Position numbers and translations under genes: made by a program. Positions 1-7,041 of a DNA stretch of 8,545 bases are shown one piece after another. The stretch comes from Bacteroidia bacterium (GTDB lineage: Bacteria; Bacteroidota; Bacteroidia; Cytophagales; Cyclobacteriaceae). Every line of letters begins with the position of its first letter. Within the stretch, counting starts at the first letter, position 1. The stretch is from contig JANXRR010000345.1 of NCBI GenBank assembly GCA_025356795.1, positions 1 through 8,545 of the forward strand, written 5' to 3'. The notes under the pieces were generated by a model, which was given only the letters and a program-made list of their open reading frames with translations, was not told the DNA's origin and ran no database searches.

Positions 1-53
1 TTATGAACAATAAATAGCACATGAAACAACATGTACCGAGTGAAAAAATAATG

Positions 54-96
54 AAAAAAAGGGAAATAGTTAAGTGGGAATGTTCAGCTAACTATT
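54..96 (-). terminator. possible rho-independent terminator after the small exported protein gene
   Basis: Read on the minus strand, the perfect 8-nt arms AATAGTTA (96-89) and TAACTATT (72-65) enclose a 16-nt loop. Four bases later comes a run of seven T (60-54). The stem begins directly after the TAA stop of the gene at 95-649. The arms are AT-rich and the loop is long, so the hairpin would be weak; position and T-run are the main support. Confidence 0.42.
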
Positions 97-649
97 AAGA
101 AAGAGAAAAAAGCCTAGGTGGATAGATTATATCTGCAGGGGCTACTACTGATGCCTCACATTTGAATTCATTAAACTCGATTGATTTTATCCAACCAGTT
201 TGTTGAGATTTTAATTCAATTGAAGTAACGGTGTATTCATTAAACGAAATCATTATTTTTTTTGTATTGGATTGCTTTGAATCACCATGATTGTCGCTGA
301 AGGTTTTTACGTAATCAGTCAATTCTTGATTGATCTTTTTGCTTTCATTGTCTTTCACACACACAATGTAAAGTGTGTCGCGCAAAAGTTTTTGTTTTAC
401 TAATTGAAAAACTTCACCCTCCTTTTCAAACTGACCTTGCACACGCTCGTATTCATTTTGATCAGCGTGATAAGGCACACTCAAGGGGATTTTGAATATG
501 ATAGCTTCCGATCCAACAAACATATCATCATCTAATTTTTGTGAGAGCGATTCGGTTTTGAATGATTGCAGGCCAAGAAAAACTCCATAATAACCCACTG
601 CATTAAGCAGGAAGATTACAAGCATCATTATGGAAATGGTTCGTTTCAT
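95..649 (-). CDS. small exported or membrane-anchored protein of unknown function
   Basis: A 184-residue protein with a hydrophobic N-terminal segment (about residues 4-27, after MKRT) that is either an uncleaved anchor or a signal peptide. No lipoprotein box is visible. The remainder is a soluble, extracytoplasmic domain. It has a segment around residues 50-75 (FKIPLSVPY), a beta-like stretch LYIVCVKDNE at 93-102, a polar stretch at 118-130, and a short Pro-containing end (YPPRLFSLS). Its two cysteines, 97 and 164, could pair. I do not recognise a catalytic motif. I have a loose memory of similar short proteins in Bacteroidota near TonB-dependent receptor genes, but the neighbouring gene lies beyond the left edge, so this cannot be used here. 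It starts 54 nt after the stop of the DUF336 gene and may be co-transcribed with it. The ATG at 649 is chosen because it places the hydrophobic segment directly at the N-terminus. Confidence 0.8.
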   Translation of the reverse strand: MKRTISIMMLVIFLLNAVGYYGVFLGLQSFKTESLSQKLDDDMFVGSEAIIFKIPLSVPYHADQNEYERVQGQFEKEGEVFQLVKQKLLRDTLYIVCVKDNESKKINQELTDYVKTFSDNHGDSKQSNTKKIMISFNEYTVTSIELKSQQTGWIKSIEFNEFKCEASVVAPADIIYPPRLFSLS

Positions 650-703
650 TCAAGTGCATAGGTAGGAAAAATGTTTCCTAAAAACAAAAAATCCCGTTCA
701 TTA

Positions 704-1195
704 TTAATTCAATGCGTTTAGCCCTGCTTTTGCCACTTGTTCATCTTGGGTAGATAGCGCTCCCGAAACTCCTATTGCACCAATGATCTTTCCATTTACA
801 ATAATAGGTTCTCCACCTTCTATGGCTGCAATGCTGCCGATGGACAATATCCTAAAGCCGATGCCCCCACCAGCAACAGCATCTTCAAAAGCTTTGGTGG
901 GCCGTTTAAAGTTATTGGCCGTTTTTGCTTTTGATATAGCTACTTCAATAGAGCCGATTGGAGCATTGTCCATTTTTTTAAACAACACTAAATTTCCACC
1001 CGCATCCACAATGGCTACAACCATCGTCCAATTATTGGTGGCGGCTTCTTGAAGCGCGGCTAGTGCAATTTTTTCTGCTTGCTCCAAATGAATAGGTTCG
1101 CCATAAGGAATGGGCAACGCTCCTTTTTGTGGTTGTGCCTTGGTAGGCAGTGATGTAAGTAATGCGAAGTAAAAGATGATGAGTGTGTGTTTCAT
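704..1195 (-). CDS. secreted GlcG/HbpS-like (DUF336) protein
   Basis: A 163-residue protein with a typical signal peptide (residues 1-20, TKA before Gln21) followed by one complete GlcG/HbpS domain (about 35-162, PF03928). Family hallmarks are visible: AIVDAGGNLVLF at 61-72, the Gly-rich stretch around 108-115 (VAGGGIG), GGEPIIVNGKIIGAIGVSG at 127-145, and a closing QDEQVAKAG at 150-158. Proteins of this fold include the haem-binding regulator HbpS of Streptomyces and GlcG from glycolate loci; the function of most members is unknown. Export suggests a periplasmic role, for example binding a small ligand such as haem, but no ligand residue can be fixed from sequence alone. The gene ends with a double TAA stop (706-701). 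It lies between the DUF3179 gene (96 nt upstream) and the small exported protein gene (54 nt downstream), all on one strand. No glycolate-pathway gene is nearby, so glcG is not used as a name. Confidence 0.9.
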   Translation of the reverse strand: MKHTLIIFYFALLTSLPTKAQPQKGALPIPYGEPIHLEQAEKIALAALQEAATNNWTMVVAIVDAGGNLVLFKKMDNAPIGSIEVAISKAKTANNFKRPTKAFEDAVAGGGIGFRILSIGSIAAIEGGEPIIVNGKIIGAIGVSGALSTQDEQVAKAGLNALN

Positions 1196-1291
1196 GTGTT
1201 ATTAATTATTTTTATGCAAGAAGAAAATAATGCTTAATTAAAATTATACTATTCTCAATATACATTTTGGATTGATAAACCAGTGTTTCGA

Positions 1292-2443
1292 CTATTGATA
1301 CCGTTCGGTACTTGGATGAAACGTTTTCCAGCTATGCCAAAACTCTTGGTATGCAGGTATCCGCTGCAATCGCTCAACATTTTTTCCTAAGCCGGTAAAG
1401 CCATACGCCTTCGTAGGTGTGATAAGCGAATCGTTGCGCATTCTAAACTGAACACTATCGGCTGGGCGTTTGAAGGCAGCAAAACTTTGTCCATCTGCTG
1501 AGATAACAATAGCCACAGGCGTATTGTCAATTTTATCATTCACAATCTTTTGCGTGTTTGTTTCAATCCAGTCGTAAGCTTTGCTCACGCCATTGAGTTC
1601 AATGCCAATCACCCACGATTTGTCTTTCCACGAGAGGCTGTCGGTGCGGGTAAGGTCGCTTTTACTTTTTCCACGTTCGTATTTAGCTAGTGAATCGTAC
1701 TTCTCATTAACAACCGCCACTTCATCGGCTTGCATCACCAATGCGTTGGGATATACCTTGAACAGTTGACCAACACTAATTTGAAAGGATTCAACTTCAG
1801 GCAACGCTTCGCCTTTCAACAGACCCGTTACGGCCTCGCCATTCACCTGTCGCCACCAACTGTGTGTGGTTTCATCTTCAAACATAGCATTGAAATGATC
1901 CATGCCCACCAATCGAAATTTTTCTTGCTTACCCTTAACGGTTGGCTCAAATACGCGGCCTGTTCGGCACACGGTGCAATACGTTACAATCACCGCCTTG
2001 CCACCTACGTTATCCTGCACCTGATGGTGATAGCCGATAAACCGAATGGGATACGCCTTTACTTCACCATTATATTCAACGCCCACTACAATGCTACTGT
2101 CTTTTAGCGTATTCCCAAGCCTAGGCTTAAAAACAAGATTGGCCGGCTGCTTGAACATCTGATTGGCTACCATTTTAAAGTTGAACATATACATAACCAC
2201 AAGAGCCAACAACACCGCCAATCCAGGCACCCATTTCCATTTGCTATTCTTAAATGTTGGGATTGCCACCACCACTGCCAACAGTCCGAAGGCAACCCGA
2301 AAATACCAGCGATACGAATATAGAAAGTAGGCTGCATCAAGGCTGTTCATACGCTGACTGCCTGGCATGGGCATGATGAAATACACATTGAGTATCTCAA
2401 ACAACGTGAGGCCACTAATGCCGAGGTAAAAGAGTTTTTTCAT
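1292..2443 (-). CDS. membrane-anchored DUF3179 protein with two domain copies
   Basis: A 383-residue protein. Three hydrophobic helices lie at about residues 4-24, 45-65 and 71-90, followed by a soluble part outside or facing the membrane. The soluble part begins with a DUF3179-type domain (about 118-236), marked by IVVGVEYNGEVKAYP at 118-132 and the family Cys pair in TYCTVCRTG (Cys156, Cys159). A second, divergent copy follows (about 277-383). WVIGIELNGVSKAYD at 277-291 aligns with the first copy at a constant offset of 159 residues, but Ser315 and Gly318 stand in place of the two cysteines. DUF3179 has no established biochemical function; the Cys pair suggests metal binding or redox chemistry, which is inference. 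It lies between rsmG (89 nt upstream) and the DUF336 gene. The start is the ATG followed by Lys-Lys and the first helix. The long plus-strand reading frames inside it are shadows. Confidence 0.9.
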   Translation of the reverse strand: MKKLFYLGISGLTLFEILNVYFIMPMPGSQRMNSLDAAYFLYSYRWYFRVAFGLLAVVVAIPTFKNSKWKWVPGLAVLLALVVMYMFNFKMVANQMFKQPANLVFKPRLGNTLKDSSIVVGVEYNGEVKAYPIRFIGYHHQVQDNVGGKAVIVTYCTVCRTGRVFEPTVKGKQEKFRLVGMDHFNAMFEDETTHSWWRQVNGEAVTGLLKGEALPEVESFQISVGQLFKVYPNALVMQADEVAVVNEKYDSLAKYERGKSKSDLTRTDSLSWKDKSWVIGIELNGVSKAYDWIETNTQKIVNDKIDNTPVAIVISADGQSFAAFKRPADSVQFRMRNDSLITPTKAYGFTGLGKNVERLQRIPAYQEFWHSWKTFHPSTERYQ

Positions 2444-2532
2444 TATCTATATTAGTAAATATCTAGACGCATAATAATAAGGTAGATAGTTTTAGAATTG
2501 AAGTCTTTACATCCTTGAATGTTGGATTAATC

Positions 2533-3216
2533 TCAAAGCGGAATGAAAACCAATTTCTTAGTTAAGAAAAAATCTTCTTCAAAATAATCGGGCAACTCAT
2601 AGATCGCGTACATAGTGCCCAGCTCATCAAGTTCTTCATCTAAATCACCACCCTTTAAATATAAAATTCCGTTATCGAGAGAATGAATGGACTGCGGTGT
2701 GGTCTTATTCCTTACCCATCCATAAAATTCTCTCATGCGCGTAACAGCACGGCTTATCACAAAATCATATTTCGCCTTTATCTCTTCACCCCGCACTTGC
2801 TCGGCCTTTACGTTTGTAAGTCCTAAACCTTCTACCACATTTTTTACCACTGTTATTTTCTTGCCGATGGAATCAACCAAGTGAAAATTAGTTTGTGGAA
2901 AAAGTATGGCCAAGGGTATGCCTGGAAAACCTCCACCAGTGCCTATGTCCAAAATATTCGCACCTGGTTTAAATGAAATTATTTTTGCGATGGCTAACGA
3001 ATGCAGCACATGGTTAACGAACAAGTTATCAATATCCTTACGGGAAATGACATTGATCCTTTCATTCCACTCGCGGTAAAGTGGCTCTAATTTCTCAACC
3101 TGATTTTTCTGATGATCCGTAAGATCGGGAAAGTACTTAAAAATGATAGAAGCGTTTTGCAATGCTTGAGGAATTTGATGAAGATACAAATAAACAAAAA
3201 TTAACATAGAGAGCAT
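2533..3216 (-). CDS. rsmG: 16S rRNA (guanine-N7)-methyltransferase RsmG
   Basis: RsmG (GidB) methylates N7 of G527 in 16S rRNA using S-adenosylmethionine. Numbering from the ATG at 3216 (227 residues), the N-terminal part has the family signature LYREWNERINVISRKD at about 46-61. The SAM-binding motif I is LDIGTGGGFPG at 89-99, followed by LVDSIGKK at 113-120 (motif II), SRAV at 155-158 and YLKGG near 186-190. The protein is about 15 residues longer at the N-terminus than typical family members. The frame stays open to a TTG at 3225, and an ATG at 3207 and a TTG at 3162 are other possible starts. I chose 3216 because GGAG lies just upstream, but its 3-nt spacing is tight. The start lies in a perfect 14-bp palindrome. 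It is divergent from the Gre-like gene and leads the four-gene minus-strand run toward the left edge. Confidence 0.93.
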   Translation of the reverse strand: MLSMLIFVYLYLHQIPQALQNASIIFKYFPDLTDHQKNQVEKLEPLYREWNERINVISRKDIDNLFVNHVLHSLAIAKIISFKPGANILDIGTGGGFPGIPLAILFPQTNFHLVDSIGKKITVVKNVVEGLGLTNVKAEQVRGEEIKAKYDFVISRAVTRMREFYGWVRNKTTPQSIHSLDNGILYLKGGDLDEELDELGTMYAIYELPDYFEEDFFLTKKLVFIPL

Positions 3217-3222
3217 GCTCTC
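3209..3222. repeat. 14-bp perfect palindrome over the rsmG start region
   Basis: GAGAGCATGCTCTC reads identically on both strands. On the rsmG mRNA it can fold into a 5-bp stem with CATG in the loop, so that a start ATG (3216-3214) sits in the loop and the GGAG stretch overlaps the stem. Whether this controls translation, or whether the true start is elsewhere and the palindrome is incidental, cannot be decided here. Confidence 0.6.
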
Positions 3223-3358
3223 CAATTCTAGTTTAAATTCATTCTTTACAAGTATGTGCTTCTTATGTGTCGCTAAATTTCATTGGTTCATGCTCGGTGT
3301 GTATTCCATCAATTTAACGGGCAAGAAAATAAAACCTACCTTACCACAACTTTAAATT

Positions 3359-3817
3359 ATGGCTGCTAACTCGCTACGAATACTGCTTCTTAAACAATGT
3401 ACCATGTATGTTAATGATCGGATTGCGGTTGCACAACAAGCCATTCAAGGTGCGCAGGCTTCCGCCAATGAAGAAACCAAAAGCAGCTCTGGCGACAAGT
3501 ATGAAACAGGAAGAGCCATGGCTCAATTAGAAATTGAAAAGTTTACCACTCAGTTAAATGAAGGAAAGAAGTTGAAACAACAACTTCAGCAAATCAAACT
3601 TGAGAATGGATTGGAAGTTGTTCATCTCGGAAGTATTGTGAAGACTAGCAAAGAAAATTACTTCATCTCCATACCTGCGGGCAAGCTTACTGTCAATGAT
3701 GAAAATTTTTATGCCATTTCAATCGCTTCTCCCATTGCTCAAAAACTTTTGGGCAATAAGGCTGGAACAACAATTAATTTCAATAAAACGGAAATGTTAA
3801 TTTTGGAAATCCTTTGA
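3359..3817 (+). CDS. GreA/GreB-family transcript-cleavage-factor-like protein
   Basis: A 152-residue cytoplasmic protein with the two-part layout of Gre factors. An N-terminal helical hairpin (about residues 5-80) carries SSSGDKYETGR at 42-52, where the turn of the coiled coil is expected and where acidic Asp46 and Glu49 could play the part of the GreA tip residues. A C-terminal beta domain follows (about 84-152), with VVHLGSIVKT, YFISIPAGKL and AISIASPIAQKLLGNKAG, matching the GreA/GreB C-terminal (FKBP-like) domain pattern. Gre factors enter the RNA polymerase secondary channel and stimulate cleavage of backtracked transcripts; whether this short variant does so is inference. I recall similar Bacteroidota proteins carrying the label 3-oxoacyl-ACP synthase, which nothing in this sequence supports. 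The start at 3359 keeps the LKQC..YV..RI..A helix intact. The gene diverges from rsmG and ends 51 nt before the convergent floA stop. Confidence 0.85.
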   Translation: MAANSLRILLLKQCTMYVNDRIAVAQQAIQGAQASANEETKSSSGDKYETGRAMAQLEIEKFTTQLNEGKKLKQQLQQIKLENGLEVVHLGSIVKTSKENYFISIPAGKLTVNDENFYAISIASPIAQKLLGNKAGTTINFNKTEMLILEIL

Positions 3818-3821
3818 AAAC

Positions 3822-3861
3822 TGCAAGCTAGAAGTCAGAGTCAACTAGCCTCTAGCGTGCA
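3822..3861. repeat. imperfect inverted repeat between convergent genes
   Basis: TGCAAGCTAG (3822-3831) and CTAGCGTGCA (3852-3861) pair at 9 of 10 positions around a 20-nt loop. The element fills most of the 51-bp gap between the convergent Gre-like and floA genes. It could act as a two-way transcription end signal, but neither side has a convincing T-run, so it is recorded as a repeat and not as a terminator. Confidence 0.45.
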
Positions 3862-3868
3862 CCTTCAG

Positions 3869-4858
3869 TTATTTAGTAGGATTTGGCGACTGGCCTGATT
3901 TGCCTGAACCTGAAATAGATTGCCGCATTTCAGTATCAGCCTGAACATTCTGCATTTTATAATAATCCATCACCCCTAGGTTGCCGCTCACAAATGCTTG
4001 TGCAATCGCTCTTGGTATTTCCGCTTCTGCTTCAATTACTTTGGCGCGGGCTTCTTGAGCTTTTGCTTTCATTTCCTGCTCTAACGCCACGGCCATTGCT
4101 CTGCGTTCCTCTGCACGAGCTTCGGCTACTTTTAAATCTGCAGTAGCCTGGTCGATCTGTAATTTTGCTCCAATATTTGCTCCCACATCTACATCCGCAA
4201 TATCAATCGAAAGAATTTCAAAAGCCGTGCCCGCGTCCAAGCCCCTTGATAAAACAAGCTTAGAAATCTTATCTGGATTTTCAAGTACTTCTTTGTGCGA
4301 CTTTGCAGAACCGATCGATGTAACAATGCCTTCACCTACGCGGGCAAGAATAGTTTCTTCACCAGCACCACCTACCAACTGTGCAATGCTTGCGCGAACA
4401 GTAACTCTGGCAATGGCAATTAACTGAATACCATCCGCAGCAACGGCAGCTACACGAGGTGTGTTAATCACTTTGGGGTTTACCGAAATCTGAACGGCCT
4501 CAAACACATCGCGTCCAGCCAGGTTAATGGCAGTGGCTTGTTTAAAACTCAGACTTATGTTGGCTTTATCAGCCGAGATGAGCGCACGAATAACATTTGG
4601 CACATCGCCTCCGGCTAGAAAATGTGTTTCCAATTCACGGGTGGTTATATCAAGGCCTGCTTTAGTGGCGGTAATTAAGGAATTTACAATTATACTGGGT
4701 GGCACTTTACGAATGCGCATTCCAATCAATTCGCCAATGGTCACTTTAACACCAGCAAACACAGCTGTAATCCACAAGCCAACAGGCACGAAATACATGA
4801 ACAAGAAAAATCCAATAATGCAAATGAAGACGATGAAAATAAAAAACAATCCTTCCAT
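3869..4858 (-). CDS. floA: flotillin-like protein FloA (SPFH/prohibitin family)
   Basis: FloA is a bacterial flotillin that forms membrane microdomains and scaffolds membrane protein complexes. The protein has 329 residues, close to the 331 of Bacillus subtilis FloA. A strongly hydrophobic N-terminal hairpin (about 4-46) is followed by the SPFH domain (about 47-235). That domain includes the conserved [20 protein letters not shown] start, [18 protein letters not shown] at 83-100 and [21 protein letters not shown] at 150-170. Then comes an Ala/Glu-rich helix (about 236-288, repeats such as [10 protein letters not shown]) typical of flotillin oligomerisation, and a short polar tail. No frame break or missing region is visible. 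The start lies 5 nt after the stop of the upstream nfeD-like gene, so the pair is almost certainly one transcript; this order of NfeD before flotillin is a well-known arrangement. No Shine-Dalgarno sequence precedes the ATG, as is usual in Bacteroidota. Confidence 0.96.
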   Translation of the reverse strand: MEGLFFIFIVFICIIGFFLFMYFVPVGLWITAVFAGVKVTIGELIGMRIRKVPPSIIVNSLITATKAGLDITTRELETHFLAGGDVPNVIRALISADKANISLSFKQATAINLAGRDVFEAVQISVNPKVINTPRVAAVAADGIQLIAIARVTVRASIAQLVGGAGEETILARVGEGIVTSIGSAKSHKEVLENPDKISKLVLSRGLDAGTAFEILSIDIADVDVGANIGAKLQIDQATADLKVAEARAEERRAMAVALEQEMKAKAQEARAKVIEAEAEIPRAIAQAFVSGNLGVMDYYKMQNVQADTEMRQSISGSGKSGQSPNPTK

Positions 4859-4863
4859 AAATT

Positions 4864-5334
4864 TTAAGTTGTAGGTGCTACAGTTATTTGGTTTAATTCG
4901 ATTTTTACAATTTTAATTTTTGTTCCGCTATCAAGATATTCTCCTTGGGTTTTTACTTCAAATTGGTGCAGCCCAAGTTCGGCTTTGCCAATAGGTCTAA
5001 GTGCCGAAACCGTTGTTCCCAATTGTCCTACTTCAATCCCGTCCAACATTCCTTCATTCACTTTCGTGTGATTGGTGCTCTTAAGAGAAAACCTTTTCCA
5101 TAGTTTTGAATTGAAAGAAGAATAAAGGGCAGCAAAAGATGCCAGCGATGAAAGGCATAAAGTTACCCATCCTGTAGTGCTTCCGAAATAGTTAAAGCTC
5201 AATGAAATCCCCACGGCCAGAAAAATAAAACCCAATAACCCGACCAGCGTTGTTCCCGGAATGAAAATTATTTCGGCCACAAGCAGGAGTAGCCCAAAGG
5301 CAACTAAACTTAAGACAATGCTCCATTCTATCAT
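4864..5334 (-). CDS. NfeD-like membrane protein, short form
   Basis: A 156-residue protein with three predicted membrane helices (about 5-24, 28-50 and 54-75) and a C-terminal OB-fold-type domain (about 102-153). The latter shows the NfeD pattern: [19 protein letters not shown] at 102-120, then a strand [12 protein letters not shown] at 126-137 and [13 protein letters not shown] at 140-152. It lacks the N-terminal ClpP-like serine protease domain of long NfeD proteins, so it belongs to the short class that lies beside flotillin genes. It probably works with FloA in membrane microdomains, with the OB domain as a partner-binding module; this rests on the family and on the 5-nt gap to floA. The ATG at 5334 opens directly into the first helix. 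The 110-bp upstream gap follows proS on the same strand and contains small palindromes but no clear promoter. Confidence 0.92.
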   Translation of the reverse strand: MIEWSIVLSLVAFGLLLLVAEIIFIPGTTLVGLLGFIFLAVGISLSFNYFGSTTGWVTLCLSSLASFAALYSSFNSKLWKRFSLKSTNHTKVNEGMLDGIEVGQLGTTVSALRPIGKAELGLHQFEVKTQGEYLDSGTKIKIVKIELNQITVAPTT

Positions 5335-5401
5335 AAGCGTAAAGCTAATAAGTTGAAGTTAACAAATGGGTAATTGACAAAACTTGAAAGAAATATTTTA
5401 T

Positions 5402-5413
5402 GCGGTTTGCCGC
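5402..5413 (-). terminator. weak hairpin downstream of proS
   Basis: On the minus strand GCGG-CAAA-CCGC forms a 4-bp GC-only stem with a 4-nt loop, about 30 nt after the proS stop and followed by the AT-rich ATAAAATATTTCTTT. It could end proS transcription before nfeD. The stem is very short and there is no true T-run, so this is tentative. Confidence 0.25.
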
Positions 5414-5444
5414 TTGAAACTTTGCCAGTTGTCAACTATTAAAA

Positions 5445-6923
5445 TCAATATGCTCTCGCAAAAACCACTCTCCTTATAGAAGGCTTGCCCGAATAAATAC
5501 ACGTTCCAGCTTCTTCCTTGGCATCCAATGGAATGCATCGAATGGTGGCCTTGGTTTCGTTCTTAATAGCCTCTTCTGTTTCGGGCGTTCCATCCCAGTG
5601 GGCTAAAATAAATCCTCCTTTGCCATCTAAAATGGTTTTAAATTCAGCATATGAATCAACAACCGAAGTTGCATCATGTTTAAATTTCAATGCCTTTTGA
5701 TAAATGTTCTCTTGAATAGAATCTAATAGAGCAGGAATCTCTTCCACTATAGCTGCCAACTGGTAAATCTTTTTTTCTTTCGTGTCGCGTCTCGCCACTT
5801 CCACCGTTCCGCTTTCAAGGTCGCGCGGCCCAATGGCTATCCTTACGGGAACGCCTTTTAATTCATATTCCGCAAATTTGAAACCCGGCTTGTGGGTATC
5901 ACGGGTATCAAACTTTATCGAATAGCCCGCTTTTCGCAAAGCTGCCATCACGGGTTCTATCTTTTCAGAAATAGTAGCAAGTTCTGCCTCGTTCCTAAAA
6001 ATTGGAACAATCACCACATGAATAGGTGCAAGTTTTGGCGGAAGCACCAGTCCCTCGTCATCCGAATGCGCCATGATCAATGCGCCCATCAAGCGGGTGC
6101 TCACCCCCCAAGAGGTACCCCAAACGTGTTCCAACGTACCCTCCTTAGTAGCAAATTTTACATCAAAAGCTTTCGCGAAATTCTGACCCAAAAAATGAGA
6201 AGTGCCCGCTTGTAGGGCTTTACCGTCTTGCATCATTGCTTCAATGCAATACGTGTCAATAGCCCCTGGAAAGCGCTCTCCTTCAGATTTTATTCCCTTT
6301 ATTACGGGAAGAGCCATGAAAGTTTCCGCAAATTCTGCATACACATTCAACATTTGCACCGTTTCCTTTACCGCTTCATCTGCAGTGGAGTGAGCCGTAT
6401 GGCCTTCCTGCCATAGAAATTCTGCCGTTCTTAAAAACAAACGGGTTCGCATTTCCCAACGCACTACGTTGGCCCATTGATTAATGAGAATTGGTAAATC
6501 GCGATATGATTGAATCCATTTTTTATAACTGCTCCAAATAATAGCCTCGCTGGTTGGCCTTACTACTAATTCTTCTTCCAATTTTGCATCTGGATCAACT
6601 ATTAACTTTCCTTTGTTGTTTGGATCAGTTTTTAAGCGGTAGTGAGTAACAATGGCGCATTCTTTGGCAAAGCCTTCCGCATTTTTTTCTTCCGCTTCAA
6701 ACATACTTTTGGGCACGAACAAAGGAAAATATGCGTTCACGTGCCCAGTCTCCTTAAACATTTTGTCTAGAGCCTGTTGCATTTTCTCCCAAATGCTATA
6801 TCCGTAAGGTTTAATGACCATGCAACCCCGCACGTCCGAATTCTCAGCTAAATCTGCCTTTTTCACCAAGTCAATGTACCACTGCGAGTAATCATCACTT
6901 CTACTTGTAATCTCTTTTGCCAT
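5445..6923 (-). CDS. proS: prolyl-tRNA synthetase, archaeal/eukaryote-like short type
   Basis: ProRS charges tRNA-Pro with proline in two steps using ATP. The protein has 492 residues and lacks the large editing insertion of the bacterial long form. Class II catalytic motifs are present. PLFVPKSMF lies at 67-75, the proline-binding RPTSE loop at 122-126, and motif 2 at 155-178 ([20 protein letters not shown]). [16 protein letters not shown] follows at 238-253 and motif 3 near 269-300 ([19 protein letters not shown]). The anticodon-binding domain spans about 300-400 and contains [10 protein letters not shown]. The C-terminal domain (about 410-492) ends in the family's conserved Tyr (ARAY). In zinc-binding relatives this domain carries four Cys; here the matching positions are Asp444, Thr449, Cys475 and Ser478, so the zinc site appears lost. 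The gene stands alone, 110 nt from nfeD, with its own promoter candidate about 40 nt upstream of the ATG. Confidence 0.97.
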   Translation of the reverse strand: MAKEITSRSDDYSQWYIDLVKKADLAENSDVRGCMVIKPYGYSIWEKMQQALDKMFKETGHVNAYFPLFVPKSMFEAEEKNAEGFAKECAIVTHYRLKTDPNNKGKLIVDPDAKLEEELVVRPTSEAIIWSSYKKWIQSYRDLPILINQWANVVRWEMRTRLFLRTAEFLWQEGHTAHSTADEAVKETVQMLNVYAEFAETFMALPVIKGIKSEGERFPGAIDTYCIEAMMQDGKALQAGTSHFLGQNFAKAFDVKFATKEGTLEHVWGTSWGVSTRLMGALIMAHSDDEGLVLPPKLAPIHVVIVPIFRNEAELATISEKIEPVMAALRKAGYSIKFDTRDTHKPGFKFAEYELKGVPVRIAIGPRDLESGTVEVARRDTKEKKIYQLAAIVEEIPALLDSIQENIYQKALKFKHDATSVVDSYAEFKTILDGKGGFILAHWDGTPETEEAIKNETKATIRCIPLDAKEEAGTCIYSGKPSIRRVVFARAY

Positions 6924-6947
6924 GTCTCTTAAATGCTGGTATAATTA

Positions 6948-6966
6948 TTGCCAATGATATTGGCAA
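6948..6966. promoter_or_regulatory. inverted repeat overlapping the proS promoter, possible operator
   Basis: TTGCCAA-TGATA-TTGGCAA has perfect 7-nt arms around 5 nt. On the proS strand its first arm begins inside the -7 element (6971-6964), and the element runs past the expected transcription start near 6957. Only one arm would be transcribed, so an RNA hairpin is unlikely and a dimeric repressor site is the more natural reading. No regulator is encoded nearby. Confidence 0.45.
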
Positions 6967-6992
6967 ATATAACCCTTGAATTGTAATACAAA
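6964..6992 (-). promoter_or_regulatory. proS promoter, Bacteroidota primary-sigma type
   Basis: On the minus strand TTTG (6992-6989) is followed after 17 nt by TATATTTG (6971-6964). This agrees at every fixed position with the known Bacteroidota -33 TTTG / -7 TAnnTTTG consensus. Transcription would start near 6957, giving a leader of about 33 nt before the proS ATG. Confidence 0.6.
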
Positions 6993-7041
6993 TGGTAGTC
7001 ATTCGTCTTTACTAAACAAGAGAGGTTCAATTTTACTAGAG

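Noticed and set aside
1..32. Possible start of a minus-strand gene (ATG at 32 or 22) running off the left edge
   Set aside because: Only seven to ten codons are visible, with no promoter or ribosome site between them and the terminator-like hairpin; too little to support.
783..1052. Plus-strand open frame of 89 codons
   Set aside because: Lies wholly inside the DUF336 gene on the other strand, shows no family features, and the minus-strand reading is clearly conserved protein.
1581..2107. Two plus-strand open frames (62 and 125 codons)
   Set aside because: Antisense to the DUF3179 gene; the composition is that of a shadow frame with no motif, signal peptide or promoter.
4227..4874. Plus-strand frames of 66 and 115 codons
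   Set aside because: Antisense to floA, whose minus-strand product matches the family over its full length.
5427..5437. Palindrome AGTTG-T-CAACT just after proS
   Set aside because: A one-base centre cannot form an RNA hairpin with full arms, and 5-nt arms are expected by chance at this length.
5518..6416. Several plus-strand frames of 60-107 codons
   Set aside because: All antisense to proS, a full-length recognised gene.
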